From contig BMVA01000008.1 in the NCBI GenBank assembly GCA_014650475.1, forward strand, positions 62,001 through 126,000: 64,000 nucleotides of DNA, given 5' to 3'. Shown piece after piece: positions 51,562 to 59,730 of this stretch. Source of the DNA: Streptomyces albogriseolus (GTDB lineage: Bacteria; Actinomycetota; Actinomycetes; Streptomycetales; Streptomycetaceae). The translations under genes were made by a program, and so were the position numbers. The notes under the pieces are model-generated. The model saw only the letters and a program-made list of their open reading frames with translations, ran no database searches and was not told the DNA's origin. Position 1 is the first letter of the stretch, and every line of letters starts with the position of its first letter.

Positions 51562-52959
51562 GTGACTGACACCGCCACCCTGGCGGGCCTGGACCCGACC
51601 ACCCTCGGCGATCTGCTGCGGGTGGCCGGGTCCCCTGGCTTCGACCGCTGGCAAGAACAGATCCGCCGCACCGGCGGCTGCTCCGATCCCATCCACCTGA
51701 CCGGCTGGACGCTCCACAAGGACAAGACCACCGGCGAGACCCTGCACCACTACTCGACCGAGGGCGAGCCGGGCGGCCGTCTCCGCGTCGCCTGCGGCAA
51801 CCGCCGTGCCTCCCGCTGCCCGTCCTGCGCCTGGACGTACGCGGGCGACACCTACCACCTCATCCGCGCGGGCCTGGCCGGTGACGACCGCCGCGACATC
51901 CCCGGCACCGTCCGGGATCACCCCCGGGTCTTCGCCACTCTCACCGCACCCTCCTTCGGCCCGGTCCACAACCGCCCCGATCACGGCGTCTGCCGCTGCG
52001 GCGCTCGCCACGCCACGGACGCACCCGATCTGGGCACTGCCCTTGACCCGGTCACGTACGACTACGCGGGCGCCGTGCTGTTCAACAACCATGCCGGGCA
52101 GCTCTGGCAGCGCTTCACCAACCGGCTCCGCCGCGAGATCGCCGCTCGGGCCGGCATCACCCAGCGGGAGTTCCGCGACTGCGCCCGACTGTCCTACGGC
52201 AAGGTCGCCGAGTTCCAGAAGCGCGGCGCCGTGCACTTTCACGCCGTCGTACGCCTCGACGGCCCCGACGGGCCGAACACCCCGCCGCCTTCCTGGGCCA
52301 CCGTCGACCTGCTCGCCGACGCGATCCGCGCGGCTGCGGCGCACTCGTACACCTCGGTCTCGGTCCCGGCCACTGACGGCCAACCGGCCCGCACCTTCCG
52401 CTGGGGCACCCAGCTCGACGTCCGCCCCGTCAAGGCGTTCGGGGACGGCTCCGACATCACCGAGCAGGCTGTCGCCTCCTACGTCGCCAAGTACGCCACC
52501 AAAGCTGCCGAGAACACCGGCACCCTGGACCGCCGCATCGGGGAACTGTCCGAACTCGACCGGCATGACGTCCCCGACCACACCCGCCGCCTGATCGAAG
52601 CATGCAAGATGCTCGACCCGCTGTATCCCGACCGGCGGCTGTGGGCCTGGGCGCACATGCTCGGCTTCCGCGGCCACTTCTCTTCGAAGTCCCGCCGCTA
52701 CTCGACCACCCTCAGCGCCCTCCGCCAGGCCCGCGCCGACTACCGCGCCGCCCAGGAGCACGCCGCCCTCGGCCTCGAGGACGCCGAGCCGGACACCGTC
52801 CTCGTCCTCGCCGACTGGCAGTACGCCGGGCACGGCCACACCCCCGGTGAATCCGTCCTCGCCGCGACCATCGCCCGCGACCTCCAACTCAACCGCGAAA
52901 CCGCACGCGAAGAACTCGCAGCCCTACGCGACCAACTCGCCGACGAAAGGGAGTACTGA
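51562..52959 (+). CDS. repSA: Rolling-circle replication initiator RepSA
   Basis: A 465-aa HUH endonuclease that nicks the double-strand origin and starts rolling-circle replication of the excised element. Early Cys pairs (CGNRRASRCPSC) may bind zinc. The metal-binding HUH motif VHFHAVV is near residue 224 and the catalytic Tyr in SYVAKYATK near 306. The length matches pSAM2 RepSA. GTG 51562 follows GGGAGGTGA. It is followed 2 bases later by xis, so excision and replication are co-expressed. A nick site could lie within the gene, as in pSAM2. Confidence 0.92.
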   Translation: MTDTATLAGLDPTTLGDLLRVAGSPGFDRWQEQIRRTGGCSDPIHLTGWTLHKDKTTGETLHHYSTEGEPGGRLRVACGNRRASRCPSCAWTYAGDTYHLIRAGLAGDDRRDIPGTVRDHPRVFATLTAPSFGPVHNRPDHGVCRCGARHATDAPDLGTALDPVTYDYAGAVLFNNHAGQLWQRFTNRLRREIAARAGITQREFRDCARLSYGKVAEFQKRGAVHFHAVVRLDGPDGPNTPPPSWATVDLLADAIRAAAAHSYTSVSVPATDGQPARTFRWGTQLDVRPVKAFGDGSDITEQAVASYVAKYATKAAENTGTLDRRIGELSELDRHDVPDHTRRLIEACKMLDPLYPDRRLWAWAHMLGFRGHFSSKSRRYSTTLSALRQARADYRAAQEHAALGLEDAEPDTVLVLADWQYAGHGHTPGESVLAATIARDLQLNRETAREELAALRDQLADEREY

Positions 52960-52961
52960 CC

Positions 52962-53159
52962 ATGGCCTCAGAGCTGCCGAACCGCTTCCTGACCCCTGAG
53001 GACCTGGTCGAGATGTTCGAACTCCCCAGCGTCGAGACGGTCTACCAGTGGCGCCGTAAGCGCACCGGCCCCCGCGGCTTCCGCGTCGGCCGGCACCTCC
53101 GCTTCGACCCGACCGACGTGCGGGCCTGGGTGGACTCCCAGATCGGAGAAGCTGCCTGA
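52962..53159 (+). CDS. xis: Excisionase Xis (MerR-like helix-turn-helix)
   Basis: A 65-aa winged-helix protein (LTPEDLVEMFELPSVETVYQWRRKRTGPRGFRVGRHLRFDPTDVRAWV), the standard AICE excisionase. It bends DNA at att sites to bias integrase toward excision. The stop overlaps the int start (ATGA), so the two are translationally coupled. Confidence 0.92.
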   Translation: MASELPNRFLTPEDLVEMFELPSVETVYQWRRKRTGPRGFRVGRHLRFDPTDVRAWVDSQIGEAA

Positions 53160-54421
53160 TGGCCGGGCACATCCAAGACCGCTGGTACCGGACCGAGACC
53201 GGCCCCGACGGCAAGACCCGCAAGGTCAAGACTGACCGCTACGGATCGGGCATGCGCTACCGGGCGCGCTACGTCGGTCCTGACGGCACCGAGAAGTCCA
53301 AGAGCTTCCCGGACAAGCAGAAGCGCTTGGCTGATGCCTGGCTGACCAACATCGAAGCCGACATGGCGCGCGGGCAGTACATCGACCCACGAGCGGCCCG
53401 TGTCACCTTCCGTGAGTACACGGACCGTTGGCTCGGCGCTCTCACCACCGATCTGACGAGCCGGGCCGCCGTCGAAGGCAGGTTGCGCCTCCACGCCCTG
53501 CCGTACCTCGGCACGCGCCCGATCGGATCGTTCCAGCCCGAGCACATCCGCGACTGGAACCGCCGACTCGAAGACACCGTGAGGTCCGCCCAGTACCGGC
53601 GACTCATCTTCGACGCGGTGTCCTCGGTGCTCAACGCGGCCGTGGATGACCGTCTCCTGGCCTCGAACCCCTGCCGGGCGCGATCGGTCAAGGTCCCTCG
53701 TCCGGCGCCGTCACGCGTGCGTCCGTGGACCGCTGAGCAGGTCTTCGGCGTGCGCGCTGGGCTTCCCGAGCGCTACCGGGCCATGGTCGACCTGGGCGCC
53801 GGATGCGGACTGCGACAGGGCGAGGTCTTCGGCCTGGCCGTCGACAACATCGGTGACCTCGGCTGGCTCTACGTCCGCCAGCAAGTCAAGAAGGTGCGCG
53901 GAACGTTGGTCTTCGCCCCGCCCAAGCGCGGCAAGCTCCGTGACGTCCCCCTCGACGCTGAGGTATCGGCGGCACTCCGCGAGCACATGGCGGCCTTCCC
54001 ACCCGTCGACGTGACGTTGCCCTGGTTGACCCCGACCGGTCCCAAGGTCACGCACCGACTCCTCTTCACGAGCAGCATCGGCGCAGCCATCTGGAGTCAG
54101 GGCTTCAACGACCAGGCATGGAAACCTGCCCTCGCGTCCGCCGGCATCATCCCGGCCCCCGAGAAGGGCAAACGCTACGCCGCCGCCCGCGAGCACGGCA
54201 TGCACGCGCTCCGGCACTTCTACGCCTCGGTCCTCCTGGACGCCGGGGAGAGCATCAAGGCCCTGAGCCTCTACCTCGGCCACAGCGACCCGGGGTTCAC
54301 CCTCCGGGTCTACACGCACCTGATGCCGTCCAGCGAGACGCGGACGCGGAAAGCCATCTCCGCGATGTACCGGGCCGCCGGTCACGCTCACGACGGCCCA
54401 GAGACGGCCCAGGCTGCCTGA
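53159..54421 (+). CDS. int: Tyrosine site-specific integrase
   Basis: A 420-aa tyrosine recombinase that integrates and excises the element at the 39-bp core. The N-terminal arm-binding domain (residues 1-65) and SAM-like core-binding domain (about 80-165) precede the catalytic domain. Catalytic residues are Arg in LRQGE (about 218), HALRH (about 346-350), His in LGHSD (about 375) and Tyr in VYTHLMP (about 385). The gene ends 66 bases from attR, the normal position. The last codons carry the 18-bp repeat also found at the other element end. Confidence 0.95.
   Translation: MAGHIQDRWYRTETGPDGKTRKVKTDRYGSGMRYRARYVGPDGTEKSKSFPDKQKRLADAWLTNIEADMARGQYIDPRAARVTFREYTDRWLGALTTDLTSRAAVEGRLRLHALPYLGTRPIGSFQPEHIRDWNRRLEDTVRSAQYRRLIFDAVSSVLNAAVDDRLLASNPCRARSVKVPRPAPSRVRPWTAEQVFGVRAGLPERYRAMVDLGAGCGLRQGEVFGLAVDNIGDLGWLYVRQQVKKVRGTLVFAPPKRGKLRDVPLDAEVSAALREHMAAFPPVDVTLPWLTPTGPKVTHRLLFTSSIGAAIWSQGFNDQAWKPALASAGIIPAPEKGKRYAAAREHGMHALRHFYASVLLDAGESIKALSLYLGHSDPGFTLRVYTHLMPSSETRTRKAISAMYRAAGHAHDGPETAQAA
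54393..54410 (+). repeat. Right copy of 18-bp repeat inside element end
   Basis: ACGGCCCAGAGACGGCCC overlaps the 3' end of int and equals 35568-35585. A third related block GAGACGGCCCC follows at 54420-54430. These are candidate arm-type integrase or excisionase sites. Confidence 0.55.
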
Positions 54422-54424
54422 GAC

Positions 54425-54465
54425 GGCCCCTCATCGGCGAGAAACCCGCTGGTGAGGGGCCTTTT
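54425..54465 (+). terminator. Terminator of the transfer-integration operon
   Basis: GGCCCCTCA (54425-54433) pairs with TGAGGGGCC (54453-54461), followed by TTTT. It is a classical rho-independent terminator 3 bases after the int stop. Confidence 0.85.
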
Positions 54466-54486
54466 CATGCTCGCTCGCGGTAAGTA

Positions 54487-54531
54487 ACACCCCATCTTGC
54501 CCGACCGCCACCCCTGGGGGGAAACGCGTAT
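54487..54531. repeat. attR, right attachment site of the AICE
   Basis: This is the direct repeat partner of attL: 39 identical bases, one mismatch, then CGTAT. Chromosomal sequence that originally lay upstream of ettA now begins after 54531. Confidence 0.9.
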
Positions 54532-54625
54532 CGCCGCACCGGCCTGACCTGCGGATGCGCGGCTGCGGGGCGCGGCACGGCTGTCACTGTCGGTGACGAG
54601 GTCCCGATCACCTCCCGTAGGGTGC

Positions 54626-55525
54626 ATGCGCATGACCGACGCTGAGATCGAGATCACCGCGGATCTGGTCCGCGACCTGCTGCGGGAGCAGCATCCGGAC
54701 CTCGCGGGACTCCCCGTCCGTGAGGTGGCGGGCGGCTGGGGCAACCAGATGTGGCGTCTCGGGGACGGGTTGGCGGTGCGTATGCAGCGTATGGATCCCA
54801 CCCCGCGGCTCCAGCTCAACGAGCGGCGGTGGCTGCCCGTGCTGGCCCCGCGCCTGCCGCTTCCGGTGCCGACCCCGGTGCGGTCCGGCGAACCGTCCGC
54901 CCGCTTCCCCAAGCACTGGACCGTGATGACGTGGGTTCCCGGCGAACCGCTGGACCACTCCTCGATCAGCCGCGGCGATCACGCGGCCGGCACCCTGGCG
55001 GGCTTCCTCAAGGCGCTCCATGTGGAGGCGCCTGCCGACGCGCCGGTCAGCGGGGACCGCGGCGGCCACCCCAGGACGTGCACGGACGGCTTCGACCGGT
55101 TCTTCCACGCCGTCGTCCCCGGCGACCTCGCCGACGACGTCCGGGCCGTCTGGGACGACGCCGTCGCGGCGCCCGAGTGGGAGGGGCCGCCGTTGTGGGT
55201 GCACGGCGACCTGCATCCGGCCAACGTGGTCGTCTCGGACGGGACGCTCTCGGGCGTGATCGATTTCGGTGACATGTTCGCCGGCGATCCGGCCTGGGAT
55301 CTCGCGGCCGCGTGGGTTGTCCTTCCCGCGGGCACCGCCTCACGCTTCTTCGACGCCTACGGGCGGGCGGACGCGGGGACGATCCGGCGCGCCCGCGGGC
55401 TGGCCGCGCTGAAGAGTCTGTTCCTCATGCTGATGGGCCGGAACGGGGACCGGGGTCTTCCCGGCGGCAAGCCGGCGTGGGGGCCCGCGGGCCGGGCGGC
55501 GCTCGATCGCGTCCTGAGAGACTGA
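54626..55525 (+). CDS. Aminoglycoside-phosphotransferase-family kinase
   Basis: A 299-aa APH-fold small-molecule kinase. The catalytic loop HGDLHPANVVV (about residue 192-202) and the metal motif VIDFGDMF (about 213-220) are present. The substrate is unknown; many chromosomal members do not confer resistance. TAGGGT just upstream of closely spaced ATGs (54626, 54632) suggests a leaderless transcript with the -10 box there. The gene was originally the neighbour upstream of ettA before the element entered. Confidence 0.88.
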   Translation: MRMTDAEIEITADLVRDLLREQHPDLAGLPVREVAGGWGNQMWRLGDGLAVRMQRMDPTPRLQLNERRWLPVLAPRLPLPVPTPVRSGEPSARFPKHWTVMTWVPGEPLDHSSISRGDHAAGTLAGFLKALHVEAPADAPVSGDRGGHPRTCTDGFDRFFHAVVPGDLADDVRAVWDDAVAAPEWEGPPLWVHGDLHPANVVVSDGTLSGVIDFGDMFAGDPAWDLAAAWVVLPAGTASRFFDAYGRADAGTIRRARGLAALKSLFLMLMGRNGDRGLPGGKPAWGPAGRAALDRVLRD

Positions 55526-55628
55526 CGCACGGCACGGACCAGCTGCCGCCCTGAGGCTGTTGCGAGCACATCGCACCTGGTCAGGACGTGTACGACGGCT
55601 GTAGCCGCAATCGAGTTCGTGTGCCACG

Positions 55629-56708
55629 GTGAGCCGCATGGACGGGAAGCAGCACGCACACCACGACCATGACCGCCCGGCGCGGACAAAGCGGCTGAAG
55701 CGGCTGAGGCACCGGCTCGCCCACCGCCTCACGCCGCACAGCCACGAGGCCGGCGCCACGGTGGACACGGCGATGGAGACCTCCCGCGAGGGCATGCGCA
55801 CCCTGTGGATCTCACTGGTCGTCCTGGGTGTCACCACCGTCGTCCAGGCCGTGATCGTCGCCCTGTCCGGTTCGGTGGCCCTGCTCGGCGACACCGTCCA
55901 CAACGCCGCCGACGCCCTGACCGCCGTCCCGCTGGGCATCGCCTTCCTCCTCGGCCGGCGCGCGGCCGACCGCCGCTACACCTACGGCTACGGCCGGGCC
56001 GAGGACCTGGCGGGCGTCCTCATCGTCGCCACCATCGCCGCCTCCGCCGTCCTGGCCGCCTGGACAGCCGTCGACCGCCTCCTCCACCCCCGCGACATCA
56101 CGCATCTGTGGGCCGTGTCCGGCGCCGCGCTGGCCGGCTTCGCCGGCAACGAATGGGTGGCCCGCTACCGCATCCGCACCGGCCGCCGCATCGGCTCCGC
56201 GGCCCTGATCGCCGACGGTCTGCACGCCCGCACCGACGGCTTCACCTCCCTGGCGGTCCTCCTGGGCGCGGGCGGCGCCGCACTCGGCTGGCGTGCCGCC
56301 GACCCGGTCGTCGGGCTGCTCATCACCCTCGCCATCCTGATGGTCCTCAAGGACGCCGCCCGCGAGGTGTACCGGCGTCTGATGGACTCGGTCGACCCGG
56401 AACTCGTCGCCACGGCCCACGCCACCCTGCGCGGCGTCGACGGCGTCCTCGGCACCGGGCAGGTGCGGATGCGGTGGATCGGCCACACCCTGCGCGCCGA
56501 GGCGGACATCGTCGTCGACGCGCGGCTCACCGTGGTCGAGGCCCACCGCATCGCCGTGGCCGCCGAACACGCCCTCATCCACGCCGTCCCCCGCCTGACG
56601 GCCACCACGGTGCACACGGACCACACGGCGGTCGAGGACGACCCCCACGCCACCCTCCACCACCACGCCCCGCCCGCCCGACGACCGGCCCCGGCACCCA
56701 CAGCATGA
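55629..56708 (+). CDS. Cation diffusion facilitator metal transporter
   Basis: A 359-aa CDF exporter with a His-rich N-terminus (HAHHDHD) and six predicted helices. The transmembrane metal site shows HNAAD in helix 2 and HARTD in helix 5, the HxxxD pair typical of zinc/cadmium transport. A cytoplasmic C-terminal domain and a His-rich tail (HHHAP) follow. The start may be GTG 55629 or ATG 55638. Its stop overlaps the next gene (ATGA). Confidence 0.92.
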   Translation: MSRMDGKQHAHHDHDRPARTKRLKRLRHRLAHRLTPHSHEAGATVDTAMETSREGMRTLWISLVVLGVTTVVQAVIVALSGSVALLGDTVHNAADALTAVPLGIAFLLGRRAADRRYTYGYGRAEDLAGVLIVATIAASAVLAAWTAVDRLLHPRDITHLWAVSGAALAGFAGNEWVARYRIRTGRRIGSAALIADGLHARTDGFTSLAVLLGAGGAALGWRAADPVVGLLITLAILMVLKDAAREVYRRLMDSVDPELVATAHATLRGVDGVLGTGQVRMRWIGHTLRAEADIVVDARLTVVEAHRIAVAAEHALIHAVPRLTATTVHTDHTAVEDDPHATLHHHAPPARRPAPAPTA

Positions 56709-57205
56709 GTGCCACAGCGGAGCGTCCTCTCCTCTTCCTCGACATCGACGGGCCGCTGATCCCGTTCGGTTCGCCGCAGCCCGCTGCCCCGGCGGCCTCC
56801 GACGACGACGGCAACCCCCTGCTCGCCCGGCTCGACCCTGGCATCGGCGCCCGCCTGCTCGGCCTGGGCTGCTCGCTCGTGTGGGCCACCACGTGGATGG
56901 AGGAGGCGAACGAGGTCGTCGCCCCGCGTCTCGGGCTGCCGAGGCGTCCGGTGCTGGACTGGCCGGAGGCCGACGAGCCGGCCCTTCATGGCCTGCACTG
57001 GAAGACCCGCCCCCTCGTCGAGTGGGCCGGCGGCCGGCCGTTCGTCTGGGTCGACGACGAGATCGGCGCCGTCGACCGTCAGTGGGTCGCCGCCGCCCAC
57101 CCCGGGCCGGCGCTCCTCCACCGCGTCGACCCGGCCAGAGGCCTCCAGGACTCCGACTTCCGCACCCTCACCGACTGGCTCGCCACCCTCGCCCGGCCGT
57201 CGTGA
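56705..57205 (+). CDS. HAD-like hydrolase domain protein (166 aa)
   Basis: A short HAD-fold protein. The N-terminal LLFLDIDGPLIPFG holds a DxDGxL nucleophile motif, TTWMEEAN the second motif region and VWVDDEIGAVD the acidic metal motif. It lacks a large cap domain, like HAD proteins acting on nucleic acids or macromolecules. The substrate is unknown. It is coupled to the CDF transporter by a 4-base overlap. Confidence 0.85.
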   Translation: MSATAERPLLFLDIDGPLIPFGSPQPAAPAASDDDGNPLLARLDPGIGARLLGLGCSLVWATTWMEEANEVVAPRLGLPRRPVLDWPEADEPALHGLHWKTRPLVEWAGGRPFVWVDDEIGAVDRQWVAAAHPGPALLHRVDPARGLQDSDFRTLTDWLATLARPS

Positions 57206-57238
57206 GACGCCGTGGGGCGCAAGCCCCGTGCCCGCCCG

Positions 57239-58660
57239 TCAGCCGTTGTCGCCGGAGGCGCCCTGCCGCCGGCGGGTGAAGACCAGGCCCGCGCCGCCGA
57301 GGACGACCAGCGCTATGGCGGTGCCGGTGATCCACGGAGTGGCACCGGACGCGCCGGTCTCGGCGAGGTTGGTGTCCGTGACCGGGGCGGACAGCGGGGT
57401 GGGCGTCGGACCCGTGAGGGTCTGGGTCGTCGTCCCCGTCTCGGCGGCCCGCGTACGGCAGTCGAGCATCCCGGTGAAGCGCTGCTGGAAGCCGTCCGGC
57501 CCCTCGACGGTGAAGTCGTACGGCCGGTCCTCGTTCAGCGGGACCGTCACCGTGTGGGAGCTGCCGGCCTCGACGGTGTACTCCGCCCCTGCCAGCTTGA
57601 AGGAGAACGCGGCGTCCCCCTGGTTGGCGACCGTGACGTCCACCGCGCCCGCGGCACAGTTCTCGCGGGCCGAGACCGCCGGTATCGCGCCCTCGTTCGC
57701 CCAGCCGGCGCTCGCCGTCGCGGAGACGGTCGACTCGCTGGACCCGGCCAGGATCTGCGTCTGGCTCCGGCTCTCGGAGACGAAGGCACGGCCGACCGGC
57801 ACGCTCGTCGCCGCCTGCACGGTGAGCTGGGCGGTGCCCGCCTCCGCGTCCTCCGGGACCTCGAAGAACAGCTTGCCGCCGTTGCCGGCGGTGGTGACCG
57901 GCTCGCCCTTGGCGTCCACGATCCGTATGCCGGAGGTGGCGGCGTCCGCCGGCGGGGAGACCGTCACGCTCCGCGCGTCGGTGCGGACGGTGACCGGGCC
58001 GAGCCGCTCGCCCGGGCGGCCGGCGACGACCGGCGGGTCGAGGGTCAGCGATGCCTGCGGCTCCTGCGCCTTCCGCGCCTTCTTCTCGAGGTAGTCGGCG
58101 AGCTGCTCGGCCTGCGGGTCGAGCGCGTCGACGTCCACGCCGTCGGAGTGGCGCCATATCGCCACCTGGGTGCCGGCCGCCGCGTCCTGCTCGGTGAGCT
58201 GGCCCCGGACGCCCGCCTTCTTCGCGAGCGCCGCCAGGTCGTTCACCTGCGGGTAGGAGTGCTCGAGGATCCAGAGGATCCGGCCGGCGTCCTTGTTGGT
58301 GCCCAGCGAGGTGCCGCTCCAGGACGTCTCGTGGTACTTGGCGTCCTGCTGGGTGGGGGTGTGGATGTCGACGCAGTAGGTGTGCAGCATGCCGCCGCCC
58401 TCGACGGACATCTCGAACAGCCCCGCCGACACCTGCGTGTCACCGGCGGCTCCGTGGATGACGGCCGCGCCGTACGTCTTGAGCCCGTCGATCGTCGCGG
58501 CTGCTCCGTTGTGCTGCGGCATCGTCCCGGGGTCGCCCGCGGAGGCCGTTCCGGCACCGGCGAGCACGGTGGTGGCGACGATCCCCGTCACCAGCGTCCC
58601 CGCCGCGAGGCGGGCCGACCCACGTCCGCGCGGGCGCCGCGCGGAGAACGAAACAGACAC
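57239..58660 (-). CDS. Cell-wall thioester adhesin with LAxTG sortase signal
   Basis: A 473-aa surface protein. A signal peptide (residues 1-41) precedes a TQXA thioester domain: C96 in TYCVDI and Gln165 in GTQVAIW should form an internal Cys-Gln thioester for covalent attachment to surfaces. Two beta-sandwich domains follow (about 205-420). The C-terminus has LAETG, a hydrophobic helix and RRR, a class E sortase signal. It probably mediates adhesion of hyphae. The gene is monocistronic. Confidence 0.92.
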   Translation of the reverse strand: MSVSFSARRPRGRGSARLAAGTLVTGIVATTVLAGAGTASAGDPGTMPQHNGAAATIDGLKTYGAAVIHGAAGDTQVSAGLFEMSVEGGGMLHTYCVDIHTPTQQDAKYHETSWSGTSLGTNKDAGRILWILEHSYPQVNDLAALAKKAGVRGQLTEQDAAAGTQVAIWRHSDGVDVDALDPQAEQLADYLEKKARKAQEPQASLTLDPPVVAGRPGERLGPVTVRTDARSVTVSPPADAATSGIRIVDAKGEPVTTAGNGGKLFFEVPEDAEAGTAQLTVQAATSVPVGRAFVSESRSQTQILAGSSESTVSATASAGWANEGAIPAVSARENCAAGAVDVTVANQGDAAFSFKLAGAEYTVEAGSSHTVTVPLNEDRPYDFTVEGPDGFQQRFTGMLDCRTRAAETGTTTQTLTGPTPTPLSAPVTDTNLAETGASGATPWITGTAIALVVLGGAGLVFTRRRQGASGDNG

Positions 58661-58841
58661 CGAATTCCCTTCCGAGCAGGACCCGTTACGTGGGGGGCGG
58701 TCCCACCAGCAGAATCTCCGGCTCCGGGAACCCCGGAACCATGCCCGGCATCCTAAGGAGCCGTCGGACAGCGCTTGCCGGTGATCGCGTCGGAGCGATG
58801 ATCCGAATCGGAATCGTTATCGCCGGGACATCGCTGAACAG

Positions 58842-58894
58842 GGCTTATCGACAAATCCACGCAGGACGGTTCGCCATGGATCCGTCGATAAGCC
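58842..58894. promoter_or_regulatory. 11-bp inverted repeat with nested arms
   Basis: GGCTTATCGAC (58842-58852) and GTCGATAAGCC (58884-58894) are perfect complements. Inside them ATCCA (58855-58859) and TGGAT (58877-58881) also pair. It lies 45 bases after the ssbB stop and about 180 bases before the adhesin start, both on the minus strand. It may be the ssbB terminator or an operator of the adhesin gene. The AT-rich arms are unusual here. Confidence 0.55.
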
Positions 58895-58938
58895 TTGGTT
58901 TCGGACAGCCGCCGTGCCGGAGACCGCCACCCCTGATT

Positions 58939-59463
58939 TCACGTCACCATGGCTGCTTCCGGCCGCAGTTGGGTCGGATCACCGCTGTCGGCGCCCGTCG
59001 CCCCGTCCGTCACTCCGTCCGTCGCCCCGTCGGTCGGCGACGACAGGGCCGGATCCGTCTCCCAGGTGGGTTCCGAGCGGTCCGGTGCGGGGTTCGACTC
59101 CGGTCGCGGCGCGCGGCGGAAGGCGGTCGTGCCGCGGGAGAGGTCGTGCCCGACGGACACCGCGTCGATGTCCGCCGACATCCAGTCGGGCTGGCCCTCC
59201 CGTGTCTCTGTGCGCACCTTCAACCGCCCCTGCACGATCACCGGTTCGCCCACCGACAGGGACGCCGCCGCGTTGGTGGCGAGCTGCCGGTTGGCCCACA
59301 CCGTGAAGAAGTTGGTGTGCCCGTCCGCCCAGCTGTTCTTCTCCCGGTCCCAGTAGCGCGCGGTGACCGCGATCCGGAACCTCGCCGAGGGCCCGGAGAC
59401 CGTCTCCCGGTACACGGGCCGCGTCGCCACGTTGCCCACCACGCACACCATCGTCTCGTTCAT
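58939..59463 (-). CDS. ssbB: Single-stranded DNA-binding protein SsbB
   Basis: A 174-aa OB-fold SSB paralogue. The N-terminus MNETMVCVVGNVATRPVYR and the VTARYWDREKNSW, FFTVWANRQLATN and VIVQGRLKVRT segments match Streptomyces SsbB, which acts in chromosome segregation at sporulation, not in general replication. The C-terminal tail lacks the DDIPF-type acidic tip of the main SsbA. A GAT/GACG-rich Thr/Gly/Asp repeat is present in the tail. Confidence 0.92.
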   Translation of the reverse strand: MNETMVCVVGNVATRPVYRETVSGPSARFRIAVTARYWDREKNSWADGHTNFFTVWANRQLATNAAASLSVGEPVIVQGRLKVRTETREGQPDWMSADIDAVSVGHDLSRGTTAFRRAPRPESNPAPDRSEPTWETDPALSSPTDGATDGVTDGATGADSGDPTQLRPEAAMVT

Positions 59464-59730
59464 CGCGTTTCCCTCCCTGGCCCGGCACCCGCCGCTCCCG
59501 CGCCGGCGCCGGGCGGATACACGTACGGGCCCGTCCCGTACGGCTGCCGTCTGGCGCGGTGACCGCGGACCGCCTCGCGCTCCGTGGTCACCGCGCAGTC
59601 AGACTGCCTCCGCCGGGCCGGACCCCGCCGAGCCCTGTGGACCGCCCCCACCCTGTGGAAAACTCCGCCACCCGGACGAGTGGCTGCCGGCTCCCACCAG
59701 ACCCGCCTCCCACCGGACCCGAAGCCCGCC

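Larger units (their letters stand above)
35431..54531 (+). mobile_element. Integrated AICE (pSAM2-like integrative conjugative element), about 19.1 kb
   Basis: The element is bounded by direct repeats 35431-35475 and 54487-54531. It carries int, xis and a RepSA-type replication initiator at the right end beside attR, an FtsK-like DNA translocase, spread-type small genes, a KorSA-like GntR repressor and a Nudix protein. That is the AICE module order. Cargo between about 38.7 and 45.9 kb (TIR, HEPN, methylase/ParB) is lower in GC than the flanking core. Integration is in the ettA leader and not at a tRNA gene. All transfer and replication genes look intact, so it may be functional. Confidence 0.92.
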
